Below, piece by piece: positions 12,724 through 24,179 of a DNA stretch of 64,000 nt. The stretch's first letter is position 1. Each line of letters starts with the position of its first letter. A program made the translations under genes and the position numbers. This stretch comes from Streptomyces sp. DH-12 (lineage in GTDB: Bacteria > Actinomycetota > Actinomycetes > Streptomycetales > Streptomycetaceae), in contig NZ_PPFB01000001.1 of NCBI RefSeq assembly GCF_002899455.1, forward strand, positions 1,240,001 to 1,304,000, read 5' to 3'. The notes beneath the pieces were generated by a model. It was not told where the DNA came from and did not search any database. It saw nothing but the letters and a program-made list of their open reading frames with translations.

Positions 12724-12727
<4 letters not shown>
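11681..12727 (-). CDS. Class I SAM-dependent methyltransferase
   Basis: 348 residues. After a low-complexity Pro/Ala/Gly-rich N-terminus of about 70 residues comes a Rossmann methyltransferase fold: motif I VVHDIGCGTGSMGRWLA near residue 118, an acidic D-R-D in HWVLHDRDPYLL near 140 for the SAM ribose, and SLVTASALLDVLT as the motif IV region. Substrate unknown. Start is ATG 12727, overlapping the glycosyltransferase stop by four bases (ATGA), and its own stop overlaps the membrane-protein start in the same way. Position in the cluster suggests methylation of the glycosylated or pterin-like product (inference). Confidence 0.87.
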
Positions 12728-15480
<2,753 letters not shown>

Positions 15481-15588
15481 CGAAGTCCTCCTGAACGATC
15501 GGGATCCTGCGCGCGTACCGAGTGGTGCACAGGCCGCGCACAAGGTAGCGGCGCTGATCGACTCTGTCACACGGCCGGAGGGTGTTCG

Positions 15589-16362
15589 GTGGCCCTGAAC
15601 AACACGTACGACGCGAGGCTCGTCCAGCAGGAGACCGCCCTGGGGGCGGGCGTGCAGATCCTGCTGCTGGCCCTGATCGGCACCACGATCGGCATGGGCC
15701 CCGCGGGGTGGGTCACGGGCCTCGTGTTCGCGACCGCCACCTGGGCGGTGCTGTCCCGGGCCCTGCACCGGGCGGGGTCGCGCACCTTCGGGCCGGCGAA
15801 CCGGGTCACCCTCGGCCGGGCCACCCTCGTCGGCGGGGTGACCGCGCTGGTGGCGGACTCCTTCCAGGACACACCCCCTGTCTCCCTCTTCGTCGGCCTG
15901 ACGGCCGTCGCCCTCGTCCTCGACGGCGTCGACGGCAAGGTCGCCCGCAGGACCGGCACCTCCACCCCGCTGGGCGCCCGCTTCGACATGGAGGTCGACG
16001 CCTTCCTGATCCTGGTGCTCAGCGTGTACGTGTCGATGGCGACGGGCCCCTGGGTGCTGCTGATCGGCGCCATGCGCTACGTGTTCGTCGCTGCGGCCCG
16101 CGTCTGGCCCTGGCTGACCGCGCCGCTCCCTCCCAGCACGGCCCGCAAGACGGTGGCCGCGCTCCAAGGCGTCCTGCTGCTGGTGGCGGCCTCCGCGCTC
16201 CTTCCTCACCTGGTGAACACCGGCATCGTGGCGCTGGCCCTCGGCCTGCTGGTGTGGTCGTTCGGCCGTGACGTGCTGTGGCTGTTCCGCACGCACCGGG
16301 CGACGCGGACGGCCCCGGCGACGACCATGCACAGGGCACCGCGCGAACTCGTGGCGGGCTGA
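15589..16362 (+). CDS. CDP-alcohol phosphatidyltransferase family membrane protein
   Basis: 257 residues with about six hydrophobic segments. The complete family signature D-x2-DG-x2-AR-x8-G-x3-D-x3-D is present at residues near 105-128 ([13 protein letters not shown] then [10 protein letters not shown]), so the enzyme should be active, moving a phosphatidyl or phospho-alcohol group from a CDP-linked donor to an alcohol acceptor. GTG 15589 is chosen because GGAGGG lies 7 bases upstream and homology starts soon after. It diverges from the dehydrogenase and borders the pterin-like cluster; acceptor unknown. It could attach the cluster product to a phospholipid (inference). Confidence 0.88.
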   Translation: MALNNTYDARLVQQETALGAGVQILLLALIGTTIGMGPAGWVTGLVFATATWAVLSRALHRAGSRTFGPANRVTLGRATLVGGVTALVADSFQDTPPVSLFVGLTAVALVLDGVDGKVARRTGTSTPLGARFDMEVDAFLILVLSVYVSMATGPWVLLIGAMRYVFVAAARVWPWLTAPLPPSTARKTVAALQGVLLLVAASALLPHLVNTGIVALALGLLVWSFGRDVLWLFRTHRATRTAPATTMHRAPRELVAG

Positions 16363-16373
16363 GGCCACCCGAG

Positions 16374-16498
16374 CTGACGTCAGTCCGGTGACGTCATCGA
16401 GCAGGCGTCACGGAGCCGAGGTCACCGGGCCGGCGGCACCTGGCCGATCTCACCGAGCTGACGTCACCGGCCGGCCTCACCGTGCTGACGTCGTCGAC
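16374..16498. repeat. Degenerate 14-bp tandem repeat with TGACGTCA palindromes
   Basis: About nine units of 14 bases (one of 13) follow the phosphatidyltransferase stop. Consensus is close to CTGACGTCACCGAG. Units at 16374, 16388, 16458 and 16485 keep the palindrome core best (TGACGTCA at 16375, 16389 and 16459; TGACGTCG at 16486); those between have drifted but keep the register. No reading frame uses it. Confidence 0.75.
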
Positions 16499-16561
16499 CG
16501 CCTCCCTCAGCCGACGGCCCTCGACCGCATGCCCGCCAGCCGGCGCCCGCGAGCCGCCCGG

Positions 16562-17107
16562 CTACTCGATCCCCGTGGCGTCCAGCAGCCGTACCAGCTC
16601 CTTCCGCCCGTACCCGAGCCGTCTCGACCGGTGGGCGGCCGTCAGCACCAGGTGCGCCACCTCCTCGGGGGCGTCACCGTCCCGTCCCTCGGCATCGAGC
16701 CACTTCCCCGGTCCGTCGGCCACCCCCAGGCTGTTCATCACCACCCCGTGGTCGCGGCGGACCTCTGCGACCGTGCCGGCGACGGCGTCCAGCAGCGTCT
16801 TCCCGGGACGCTCGCACTCCAGGGCGAAGTGCCCGTGGTCCGCGGGCACGCACCCTTCGGGCGGCCTCGCGCGCAGCCCCGCGTACCGCTCGTCCCCGAA
16901 GCCGCAGCCTCCGTCCTCCTCGTGCACCAGCACGAAGCGATGACTTCCCGGCCGGACCGGGGGCGGCGGGGGCGTGTACTCCCACCCCGCGTCCTCGTAC
17001 AACTGCCGCTTCACCTCCTCCTCGTCGGCGTGGGTCACGGTGAAGCCGTTGGTCTCGTTGCGTCCGGTGACCGTGCCGTCCGCGTTCCGCATGAACTGCA
17101 GGCTCAT
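16562..17107 (-). CDS. Conserved hypothetical protein
   Basis: 181 residues, not recognised. It begins MSLQFMRNADGTVTGRNETNGF, has a proline run (YTPPPPPVRPG) near residue 50, then a mixed alpha/beta part with HFALECERPG and VMNSLGV, and a C-terminal helix ending LVRLLDATGIE. No signal peptide or membrane segment, so cytoplasmic. ATG 17107 is preferred over upstream in-frame codons because GGGGAG lies 7 bases upstream. Codon third positions are strongly GC, so it is a real gene. Divergent from the HD-domain gene. Confidence 0.7.
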   Translation of the reverse strand: MSLQFMRNADGTVTGRNETNGFTVTHADEEEVKRQLYEDAGWEYTPPPPPVRPGSHRFVLVHEEDGGCGFGDERYAGLRARPPEGCVPADHGHFALECERPGKTLLDAVAGTVAEVRRDHGVVMNSLGVADGPGKWLDAEGRDGDAPEEVAHLVLTAAHRSRRLGYGRKELVRLLDATGIE

Positions 17108-17239
17108 GGTGTCTCCCCCCGTCGTCGGTGTCCCACGGAGACGACGACCGCCCCCGTCACCCCGTCGAACGGCCCGCACGGCCGCCACGTGCCCGCTTCG
17201 CTCCTTATCACCGGATCGCGTGAAAAGGGCAGCGGCGGG

Positions 17240-17331
17240 GAACTCCTCCGCCCTCTCGTGAACTCCTCCCCCGCTCGGGATCTCTTCCCCCCGCTCGGGA
17301 TCTCTTCCGCCCGCCGGAAACTCCCCCGCCC
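17240..17331. repeat. Short tandem repeats, about 20-bp period, upstream of HD-domain gene
   Basis: CCGCTCGGGATCTCTTCC occurs exactly at 17271-17288 and 17291-17308; flanking units GAACTCCTCC-type at 17240, 17260 and GAAACTCCCCC near 17317 are diverged copies. It occupies the spacer 30-120 bases upstream of the GTG at 17362, so it may affect that promoter. Confidence 0.6.
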
Positions 17332-17361
17332 GCTCCCACCTGCGGTTGTTACGCTCCCCGG

Positions 17362-17967
17362 GTGAGGATTCCGGGACCCGAAGAGATCCGCGCGCTGCAC
17401 GAGAAGCACGCGCCGACGGCCGAGGCGTTCGCCTCCGTCCACCGCCACTGCGAGATCGTCTGGAGCGTCGCCGAGCAACTGCTGGCGTCGCCGCGCCTCG
17501 CCCACCTCGACGCCGGACTGGTCCGGGCCGGCTGCCTCCTGCACGACATCGGCGTCTACCGCCTCTACGGCGAGGACGGACGGCTGGACCACGAGAACTA
17601 CATCCGGCACGGCCTGCTCGGCCAGGAGATCCTGGAGGGCGAGGGCTTCCCCGCTGCCCTGTGCCGCTTCTGCTCCCACCACACCGGGGTCGGACTGACC
17701 CGGGAAGACGTCGTGAGCCAGAACCTCCCCGTCCCGCCCGCCGACTACCTGGCGGAGACGGCGGAGGAGCGGCTGGTGATGTACGCGGACAAGTTCCACT
17801 CCAAGTCGCGCCCCACGCGGTTCCTCTCCCCCGATGCCTACGCCGCCCAGGTCCGCCGCTTCGGCGAGGAGAAGGTGACCGCCTTCCAGGCCCTGCGCGA
17901 CGAGTTCGGCGACCCGGACCTCGCCCGTCTCACCCCGCACGTGGTACGGCCGCCCGTCAGCAGTTGA
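17362..17967 (+). CDS. HD-domain phosphohydrolase-like protein
   Basis: 201 residues. HD superfamily metal ligands are visible: H in HRHCEIVW near residue 28, the HD pair in CLLHDIGVYRL near 61, further His in HENYIRHG and the SHHTG segment, and a late Asp in YADKFHSKSR. Members hydrolyse phosphate esters of nucleotides or other small molecules; substrate unknown. GTG start, directly after the tandem repeats. Cytoplasmic, monocistronic, convergent with the choline operon. Confidence 0.85.
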   Translation: MRIPGPEEIRALHEKHAPTAEAFASVHRHCEIVWSVAEQLLASPRLAHLDAGLVRAGCLLHDIGVYRLYGEDGRLDHENYIRHGLLGQEILEGEGFPAALCRFCSHHTGVGLTREDVVSQNLPVPPADYLAETAEERLVMYADKFHSKSRPTRFLSPDAYAAQVRRFGEEKVTAFQALRDEFGDPDLARLTPHVVRPPVSS

Positions 17968-18028
17968 CGGGGGGCCGTACAGAACGTCCGGGCGAGGCGG
18001 CCCGGAGCGAGCCGCCCCGCCCGGTCCC

Positions 18029-20149
18029 TCACTCCTCCGGCAGGTGCGCGTCCGGTGCGTCCGGGCGGTGGTCGGGGAGGCTGGAGCGGGTGGACGCCTC
18101 GTCGCGCAACCGCAGGAACTCCAGGTACCGCTCGTACTGGTCGAGGCTGTCGGCGATGAGCTGCTCCTTGGCGTATCCCATCACGTCGTAGTCCTGGTTG
18201 CCCTCGGCGAGCCGCACCTCGAACCGCACATAGGTGTCGTGCTCGCCGACCGACCGGGTGGCGAAGGCGGGGGTGGGCCGTTCCACGGGCCAGACCTCGT
18301 AGACGAACACCTCGCCGTCGCCGACCGGCACGCGCAGGCCGACGTGGGTGAGGCCGTTCTCCTCGACGGTTCCCTCCACCACCTCCGCCTCGGCTCCCTG
18401 CTGCCGCAGTTCGTGCGCCACCTCCTGGAAGGCGGGCCGGGCCACCTGGTCCACGAACCGCGCCGCCGCGCGCCGGCCGGGGAACGCCATCGCGCGCGCC
18501 AGCCGGTGCCGCCAGTTCGGCACGCCCGGCAGGCCGTGGTGCGTGCGTCCGGAGAGCGAGCCGGGCAGCGTGCTGACGCGGGCCTCGGCCTTCATTCTCT
18601 CGGTGCGCAGGGCCAGATAGAGCCCCGCCATGATCAGGAACATCACGAAGGAGAAGGGCAGGCCCATGATGATGGTGGCGTTGGTGAGCGCCTGCACACC
18701 GCCCACGATGAGCATCGCGAGGGTGAGCAGGCCGGTCGCCACCGCCCAGAAGATGCGCAGGTACGTCGGCGCGTCGGTCATCGGGGTGGGCAGGTCGGCG
18801 CTGAGGTTGCCCATCACCAGGGCGCCGGAGTCGGCCGAGGTGACGTACAGCAGCAGGCCGACGAAGGTGGCGAGTCCGGCGCTGAACATGAAGCCGGGGA
18901 ACTGGTCGAGCAGGCTGTAGAAGCCCTGCTCGGGAACGTTCATGGCGGTTTCGCCGAACTCGGCGTTGCCGTCGCGCACCAGGAACAGGGCGCTGTTGCC
19001 GAAGATCGCCAGGAAGAGCCCGGTGAAGAGGAACGGGATGACCAGCGTCGCCGCGACGAACTCGCGCAGGGTGCGGCCTCGGGAGATGCGCGCCAGGAAC
19101 AGTCCGACGAACGGCGCCCAGGCGACCCACCAGGCCCAGAAGAACAGCGTCCACGCGTCGAGCCACTCGGTGGGCTGGTCGTAGGCGAAGGTGTTGAGGG
19201 TCATCGACGGGAAGCCGCTGACGTAGTCGCCGACGTTCTGGACGACGGCGTTGAGCAGCCGGAACGGCTGGCCGACGACGAGGATGTAGAACATCAGCAG
19301 GGCGGCGAGCAGGATGTTGAGCTGCGACAGGCGGCGGATGCCCTTGTCGACGCCGGACACCGCGGACACGGTCGCCATGCCCACCGCGATGACGATGAGG
19401 GCGATCTGCGCGGCCAGTCCTTCGGGGATGCCGAAGAGCGCCTTGAGGCCGTAGTTGAGCTGCACCACGCCGATGCCGAGGGTCACGCCGATGCCGAAGA
19501 CCGTGCCGATGATGGCCGCGAGGTCGACGGTGTCGCCGATCCGGCCGTGGATGCGGCGTCCGATGATCGGGTAGAGCGCGGAGCGGATGGCGAGCGGCAG
19601 CCGGTACCGGAAGGAGAAGTAGCCGAGCGCCATGCCCATCAGCGCGTACATGCCCCAGCCGGTGATGCCGTAGTGGAACAGCGTCCACACGACCGCCTGC
19701 CGGGCGGCCTCGAGCGTCTCCGGGTCGCCCTCGGGCGGCGCGAGGTAGTGGCTGACGGGTCCGGACACCGAGAAGAACATCAGGTCGATGCCGATGCCCG
19801 CCGCGAACAGCATCGAGCCCCAGGTGAAGAGGCCGTAGTCGGGCTTGGAGTGCTTGGGGCCGAGCTTGACGGTGCCGTACTTGGACGCGGCGATGAAGAT
19901 GACGAACACCAGGTAGAGGGTCGCCGCGAGGAAGTAGTACCAGCCGAACCAGTGGGAGATCTTGCCGACCGCGACACCGATGACATGCTCCGCGCCCGAC
20001 GGGGTGATGATCGCCCACAGGGAGATCGCGAGGACGAGGAGCGCCGCCCCGAAGAAGACGACGGGCTTGATCCGCACCGGGCCCGTCGGGGCGTCCGCGA
20101 GCGGCGACTCCTCCGGGGTTCCGGGACTCCTGTCTCCCATGGTCGACAC
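18029..20149 (-). CDS. betT: BCCT-family choline/betaine transporter
   Basis: 706 residues, 12 transmembrane segments between about residues 28 and 515, with the family signature FFWAWWVAWAPFVGLFLARI near residue 330 and a long (about 180-residue) hydrophilic C-terminus like that of BetT-type choline carriers, where it takes part in osmotic control. GTG 20149 (VSTMGD) is chosen because AAGGAG lies 6 bases upstream; a longer start would add only 13 residues. It is third in a row after betaine aldehyde and choline dehydrogenase genes on the same strand, so choline is the likely substrate. Confidence 0.9.
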   Translation of the reverse strand: MSTMGDRSPGTPEESPLADAPTGPVRIKPVVFFGAALLVLAISLWAIITPSGAEHVIGVAVGKISHWFGWYYFLAATLYLVFVIFIAASKYGTVKLGPKHSKPDYGLFTWGSMLFAAGIGIDLMFFSVSGPVSHYLAPPEGDPETLEAARQAVVWTLFHYGITGWGMYALMGMALGYFSFRYRLPLAIRSALYPIIGRRIHGRIGDTVDLAAIIGTVFGIGVTLGIGVVQLNYGLKALFGIPEGLAAQIALIVIAVGMATVSAVSGVDKGIRRLSQLNILLAALLMFYILVVGQPFRLLNAVVQNVGDYVSGFPSMTLNTFAYDQPTEWLDAWTLFFWAWWVAWAPFVGLFLARISRGRTLREFVAATLVIPFLFTGLFLAIFGNSALFLVRDGNAEFGETAMNVPEQGFYSLLDQFPGFMFSAGLATFVGLLLYVTSADSGALVMGNLSADLPTPMTDAPTYLRIFWAVATGLLTLAMLIVGGVQALTNATIIMGLPFSFVMFLIMAGLYLALRTERMKAEARVSTLPGSLSGRTHHGLPGVPNWRHRLARAMAFPGRRAAARFVDQVARPAFQEVAHELRQQGAEAEVVEGTVEENGLTHVGLRVPVGDGEVFVYEVWPVERPTPAFATRSVGEHDTYVRFEVRLAEGNQDYDVMGYAKEQLIADSLDQYERYLEFLRLRDEASTRSSLPDHRPDAPDAHLPEE

Positions 20150-20320
20150 GTCGCACTCCTTCTCGGCCTCAGCTGCCTGCCGCCGCACCCGATGCCCGGT
20201 CCGCGGCGCGGGCGCCCGGACGATTTCCGGCCACCGAGGCGCACATACCCAACCGGCCCGCCGTCACCACGGCGCGTCCGGCCGAGAGGTTCTCACTGGT
20301 CGCGGAGGGCCGCGGACCGG

Positions 20321-21892
20321 TCACCGCGTCGTTTCCCGGCCGGACGGTCCGCGGCGCCCGGTGATGAGGTCGGCGGCGCGTTCGGCGGCGAGCAGCACCG
20401 TCACCATGGGGTTGATGGTGGGCATCGTCGGGAACACCGAGGCGTCGACGATGCGCACGCCCTCGGCGCCGCGCAGCCGCAGCTCCGGGTCGCACACGGC
20501 CGTCGGGTCGTCGGCCGCGCCCATCCGGCAGGTGCCCGCCGGGTGGTACACGGTGTGCGCGACGCGGCGGCCGTACTCCGACAGGTCGGCGTCGGAGGTG
20601 ACGGACGGGCCGGGCGCGACCTCGCGGACCAGCCAGTCCTTCAGCGGATCGGTGGCGGCGACCTCGCGGGCCAGCTTGAGCCCTTCGACGACGGTGCGCT
20701 CGTCGTGGCCCTCGGGGTCGGTGAAGTAGCGGAAGTCCAGGGCGGGATGCTCGGACGGGTCCGCGCTGCGCAGCCACATGCGGCCGGTGGAGCGGGCACG
20801 CGGCACGTTCGGCGTCATGCACACCCCGTGCTCGGGAACCGGGTAGCCGAGCCGTTCGGTGTTGACGGTGAACGGCACCTGGTAGAAGTGGAACATCAGG
20901 TCGGGACGCGGCTGTCCCTTGTCCAGGCGCAGGAAGAGACCGGCGTCGGAGTCCATCGCGGAGTTGGGCGGCAGCGGGCCGCGGGTCTCCCAGACGATCA
21001 CCGACTCGGGGTGGTCCAGCAGGTTCTCCCCCACGCCCGGCAGGTCGATGCCGACCTCGATGCCGAGGCGGCGCAGGTCGTCGGCCGGGCCGATGCCGGA
21101 CAGCATCAGCAGCCGCGGGGTGTCGATCGCCCCGGCGCACAGCAGCAGTTCACGATGGGCGCGTACGGTGGCGGGCTCGCCGTCGGCGCCGCGCACCGCG
21201 ACCCGGGTCAGCCGTCCCGCCTCGTCGGTGAGCAGCCGGTGCGCCCATGTCTCCAGCATCAGCGTGAGGTTGGGACGGTCGAGGACGGGGTGCAGATAGG
21301 CGACGGAGGCGGAGGAGCGCAGGTTGCCCTCCGGCTCGTAGGCGAGGGAGAAGAAGCCGGCGCCGTCGGCGAAGGGCTCGGCGTTGAAGTCGTCGATGAC
21401 GGGGACGCCGGTGGCGCGGGCGGCGGCGGTGACGAAGTCCTTGGCGATGGGGTTCCGGTCGGCCTCCGCCACCGGCACGATCTTGGTCTGCAGCCGGTCG
21501 CGGTACGGCAGGATCGTGTCCGGGTCCCAGCCGGTGCAGCCGGCGGCCACCCAGTCGTCGAGGTCCTGCGGCAGCGGCAGGAAGCTGATCAGGGTGTTGT
21601 GGGAGGAGCAGCCGCCCAGGACGCGGGCCCGCGAGTGCAGGATGTGCGAGTTGCCACGCGGTTGTTCGACGGTGGTGTAGCCGTAGTCGAACTCCGAGCC
21701 GAGCAGGTTGATCCAGTTGCGCAGGCGCAGGATGCGGTCGTCGCCCACGTCGGTGGGGCCGCCCTCGATGACGCAGACGCGGCAGTCGGGGTCCTCGCTG
21801 AGACGGGCGGCGAGCACACATCCGGCGGTACCGCCGCCGACGATGACGTAGTCGTAGTCCGACTCCGCGCCGTGAGGGGTGGTGGAGGCCAT
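20321..21892 (-). CDS. betA: Choline dehydrogenase-like GMC oxidoreductase
   Basis: 523 residues of the FAD-dependent GMC family. The dinucleotide-binding motif VIVGGGTAGCVLAARLSED is at residues 15-33, the first GMC signature in RARVLGGCSSHNTLISF near 90, the second in GAIDTPRLLMLSGIGP near 255, and the catalytic His in YHPAGTCRMG with the Asn in INPMVTVLLAAER at the end. Choline dehydrogenase oxidises choline to betaine aldehyde; the neighbouring aldehyde dehydrogenase and BCCT carrier support this substrate, though related GMC alcohol oxidases cannot be excluded from sequence alone. Confidence 0.88.
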   Translation of the reverse strand: MASTTPHGAESDYDYVIVGGGTAGCVLAARLSEDPDCRVCVIEGGPTDVGDDRILRLRNWINLLGSEFDYGYTTVEQPRGNSHILHSRARVLGGCSSHNTLISFLPLPQDLDDWVAAGCTGWDPDTILPYRDRLQTKIVPVAEADRNPIAKDFVTAAARATGVPVIDDFNAEPFADGAGFFSLAYEPEGNLRSSASVAYLHPVLDRPNLTLMLETWAHRLLTDEAGRLTRVAVRGADGEPATVRAHRELLLCAGAIDTPRLLMLSGIGPADDLRRLGIEVGIDLPGVGENLLDHPESVIVWETRGPLPPNSAMDSDAGLFLRLDKGQPRPDLMFHFYQVPFTVNTERLGYPVPEHGVCMTPNVPRARSTGRMWLRSADPSEHPALDFRYFTDPEGHDERTVVEGLKLAREVAATDPLKDWLVREVAPGPSVTSDADLSEYGRRVAHTVYHPAGTCRMGAADDPTAVCDPELRLRGAEGVRIVDASVFPTMPTINPMVTVLLAAERAADLITGRRGPSGRETTR

Positions 21893-21979
21893 GGGCTGCC
21901 TTTCTTCGGAGCCGTCGGGTGAGGGGGCAGGAGGCGGCGTGCCGCGGCTCGGACGGGCCGGGGAGCCGGTGTTGACGGC

Positions 21980-23458
21980 TCAGCCGCCGCTGCTGCCCTT
22001 GAACCAGCCGGAGGGCCCCGGGTTGAGGTTCTGGTAGATGTGCTTGGCCTCCTGGTACTCGCGCAGGCCCGTGGGCCCGAGCTCACGCCCGACGCCGGAG
22101 CGCCCGAAGCCGCCCCATTCGGCCTGCGGTACGTAGGGGTGGAAGTCGTTGATCCACACGGTGCCGTGCCGCAGCCGCTGCGCGACGCGCTGCGCGCGGC
22201 CGGCCTCGGAGGTCCAGACCCCGCCGGCCAGTCCGTAGCGGGTGTCGTTGGCGAGTTCCACGGCCTCGTCCTCGGTGCGGAACCGTTCGACGGTGACGAC
22301 CGGCCCGAACACCTCCTCCTGCACGATGCGCATGGACCGGTCGCAGTCGGCGAAGATCGTCGGCAGCAGGAAGTAACCGCGGCTCAGGGCGGGGTCGTCG
22401 GGGCGGGTGCCGCCGGTGACGAGCCGGGCTCCCTCCTCCTTGCCGATGGCGATGTAGCGCTCGACCTTCTCCCGGTGCTCGGCGGAGCTGAGCGGTCCGC
22501 TCTCGGTGCCCTCCTCCAGGCCGTTGCCGAGCCGGATGTGACGGGCCCGCTCGGCGAAGGCCTCGACGAAGCGGTCGTGCAGCGAGTCCTCCACCAGCAG
22601 GCGGGACCCGGCGGAGCAGACCTGCCCGGCGTGCAGGAAGGCGGCGTCCAGCGCGTAGTCGACGGCGGCCTCGAAGTCGGCGTCGGCGAACACGATGTGG
22701 GGGTTCTTGCCGCCGAGTTCGAGGGCGATGTTCTTCGGCCCCTCGGCCGCGGCCGCCATGATGGCGCGCCCGGTGGCCAGACCTCCGGTGAAGGACACCA
22801 GGTCGACCTCGGGGTGGGAGGTCATGGCCGCGCCGACGGTCGCGCCCGAGCCGAGCACCAGGTTGGCGACACCGCGCGGGGCGCCCGCCTCCTCGATCAG
22901 CCGGAACAGGGCGATCGTGGTGAGCGGGGTGGTCTCGCTGGGCTTGAGAACGATGGTGTTGCCGGCCGCCAGGGCGGGCGCCACCTTCCACGAGGCCTGC
23001 AGCAGCGGGTAGTTCCAGGGCGCGATGAGCGCGCAGACTCCGACCGGCTGGTAGACGACCCGGCTGAGGACGCCGGGCCCGACGTCCACGACCCGCCCGC
23101 CGTCCTTGCCGGCCAGCTCCGCGAAGTAGCGGAAGGCGTTCGCCACGTCCTCCACGTCGAAGCGGCCCTCGGTCAGCGTCTTGCCGGTGTCGAGGGTCTC
23201 GGTGCGGGCGATCTCGTCGATGTCGCGCAGCAGCAGGTCGTGCACCCGCATCAGCAGGTCGGCACGGCGCCGGGTGGGGGCGTTCGCCCAGTCCTCCTCG
23301 TCGAAGGCACGGCGGGCGGCCCGCACCGCCCGGTCCACGTCGGTGGCATCCGCCTCGTCGACGGTGGTGACGACGGAGGCGTCGTACGGATTGATCACCT
23401 CCCGCCGCTCTCCGCCGGCGGCGCTCGTCCACTCCCCGTCGATGTACAGCTCACCCAT
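21980..23458 (-). CDS. betB: Betaine-aldehyde dehydrogenase
   Basis: 492 residues, NAD(P)-dependent aldehyde dehydrogenase. The catalytic Glu is in IALELGGKNPHIVF near residue 245 and the catalytic Cys in HAGQVCSAGSRLL near 280; PWNYPLLQASWKVAPALAAGN marks the cofactor fold. It converts betaine aldehyde to glycine betaine, an osmoprotectant. ATG 23458 follows GAAGGAGG by 7 bases. It is promoter-proximal in the betB-betA-betT operon. No BetI-like repressor gene is seen nearby. Confidence 0.9.
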   Translation of the reverse strand: MGELYIDGEWTSAAGGERREVINPYDASVVTTVDEADATDVDRAVRAARRAFDEEDWANAPTRRRADLLMRVHDLLLRDIDEIARTETLDTGKTLTEGRFDVEDVANAFRYFAELAGKDGGRVVDVGPGVLSRVVYQPVGVCALIAPWNYPLLQASWKVAPALAAGNTIVLKPSETTPLTTIALFRLIEEAGAPRGVANLVLGSGATVGAAMTSHPEVDLVSFTGGLATGRAIMAAAAEGPKNIALELGGKNPHIVFADADFEAAVDYALDAAFLHAGQVCSAGSRLLVEDSLHDRFVEAFAERARHIRLGNGLEEGTESGPLSSAEHREKVERYIAIGKEEGARLVTGGTRPDDPALSRGYFLLPTIFADCDRSMRIVQEEVFGPVVTVERFRTEDEAVELANDTRYGLAGGVWTSEAGRAQRVAQRLRHGTVWINDFHPYVPQAEWGGFGRSGVGRELGPTGLREYQEAKHIYQNLNPGPSGWFKGSSGG

Positions 23459-24179
23459 GGCGGGCGCCTCCTTCGCATCCGACCGGTACCGGCTCGGGCT
23501 GCCGGCCGGCAGCACGCCCATGGTGCGGGGGGACGCGTCGGGGCGCGCGGTGATCGTCGCGGACGGGTGGCGGGGTGAGCCGGGCGGGTGACGGAAGGGC
23601 CGGCGCCGGCCCTGAGGTTCCACGCCTTCCGCGCAGGTCTTCGGCGGCGACCATGAGCAAGGCCACGCCCGGGGCGCCTTCGCTTCCCCTCATGGAGCGC
23701 GGTGCGCACCCCGCTCCCCGCGCCGCGCGGCTGGCCGGAACGCAGCGACCGGCCCCGCGCACATCGCGTACTCGCGGGGCGAGCACTCCCCTTGCGTCGG
23801 ACCGGCTCGCTCACGAGTGGAAACGTCCTCCCCCGCCCGGCGGACCGCTGTCCCCCTGGTCCCGCCCTGACCGGAAAAGGCCCCCGTGGTCCTCGGATGC
23901 ACCGGGAAGGCGCAGGATGCGGCCACCCACGCGGAGAATCCGGTCGGGACGTTGAACGCTCGGTGACCAGCGGTCTCCTTCACCCGCCCCTCGCCGCACA
24001 GAACCTTCGCGCGGCCGGGGGTGTCGATCCGTGGTCGGGGCGGCCGCACGGCAGGGGCATCCCCGGCCGGCGCCCGGCCCGGAACCGATCACCCCTTCAG
24101 CAGCACCGGTTGTCCGAGGCAAGCGTTATCCTCGCTAGGCGCTTGTGACACGTGTGTCGTACGACAGCGGGGGGTGTCC
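23459..24179. other. 721-base spacer between divergent betB and the PBP-like gene
   Basis: No gene with convincing codon bias. It must hold the betB promoter and that of the gene at 24180. Seen: the betB ribosome site; a GC-rich GCCGGCGCCGGC palindrome near 23600; and a short ACACGTGT palindrome about 25 bases before the 24180 ATG. I could not assign a convincing -35/-10 pair or a known riboswitch. Confidence 0.5.

Noticed and set aside
18044..21922. 1292-codon plus-strand frame across the choline operon
   Set aside because: Spans two real minus-strand genes and their spacer; composition is that of antisense DNA.
18029..23458. Choline operon as a novel system
   Set aside because: Carrier, choline dehydrogenase and betaine-aldehyde dehydrogenase are a standard glycine betaine pathway.
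23575..23955. Small plus-strand frame in the betB upstream spacer
   Set aside because: Arg/Pro/Ser-rich and without third-position bias.
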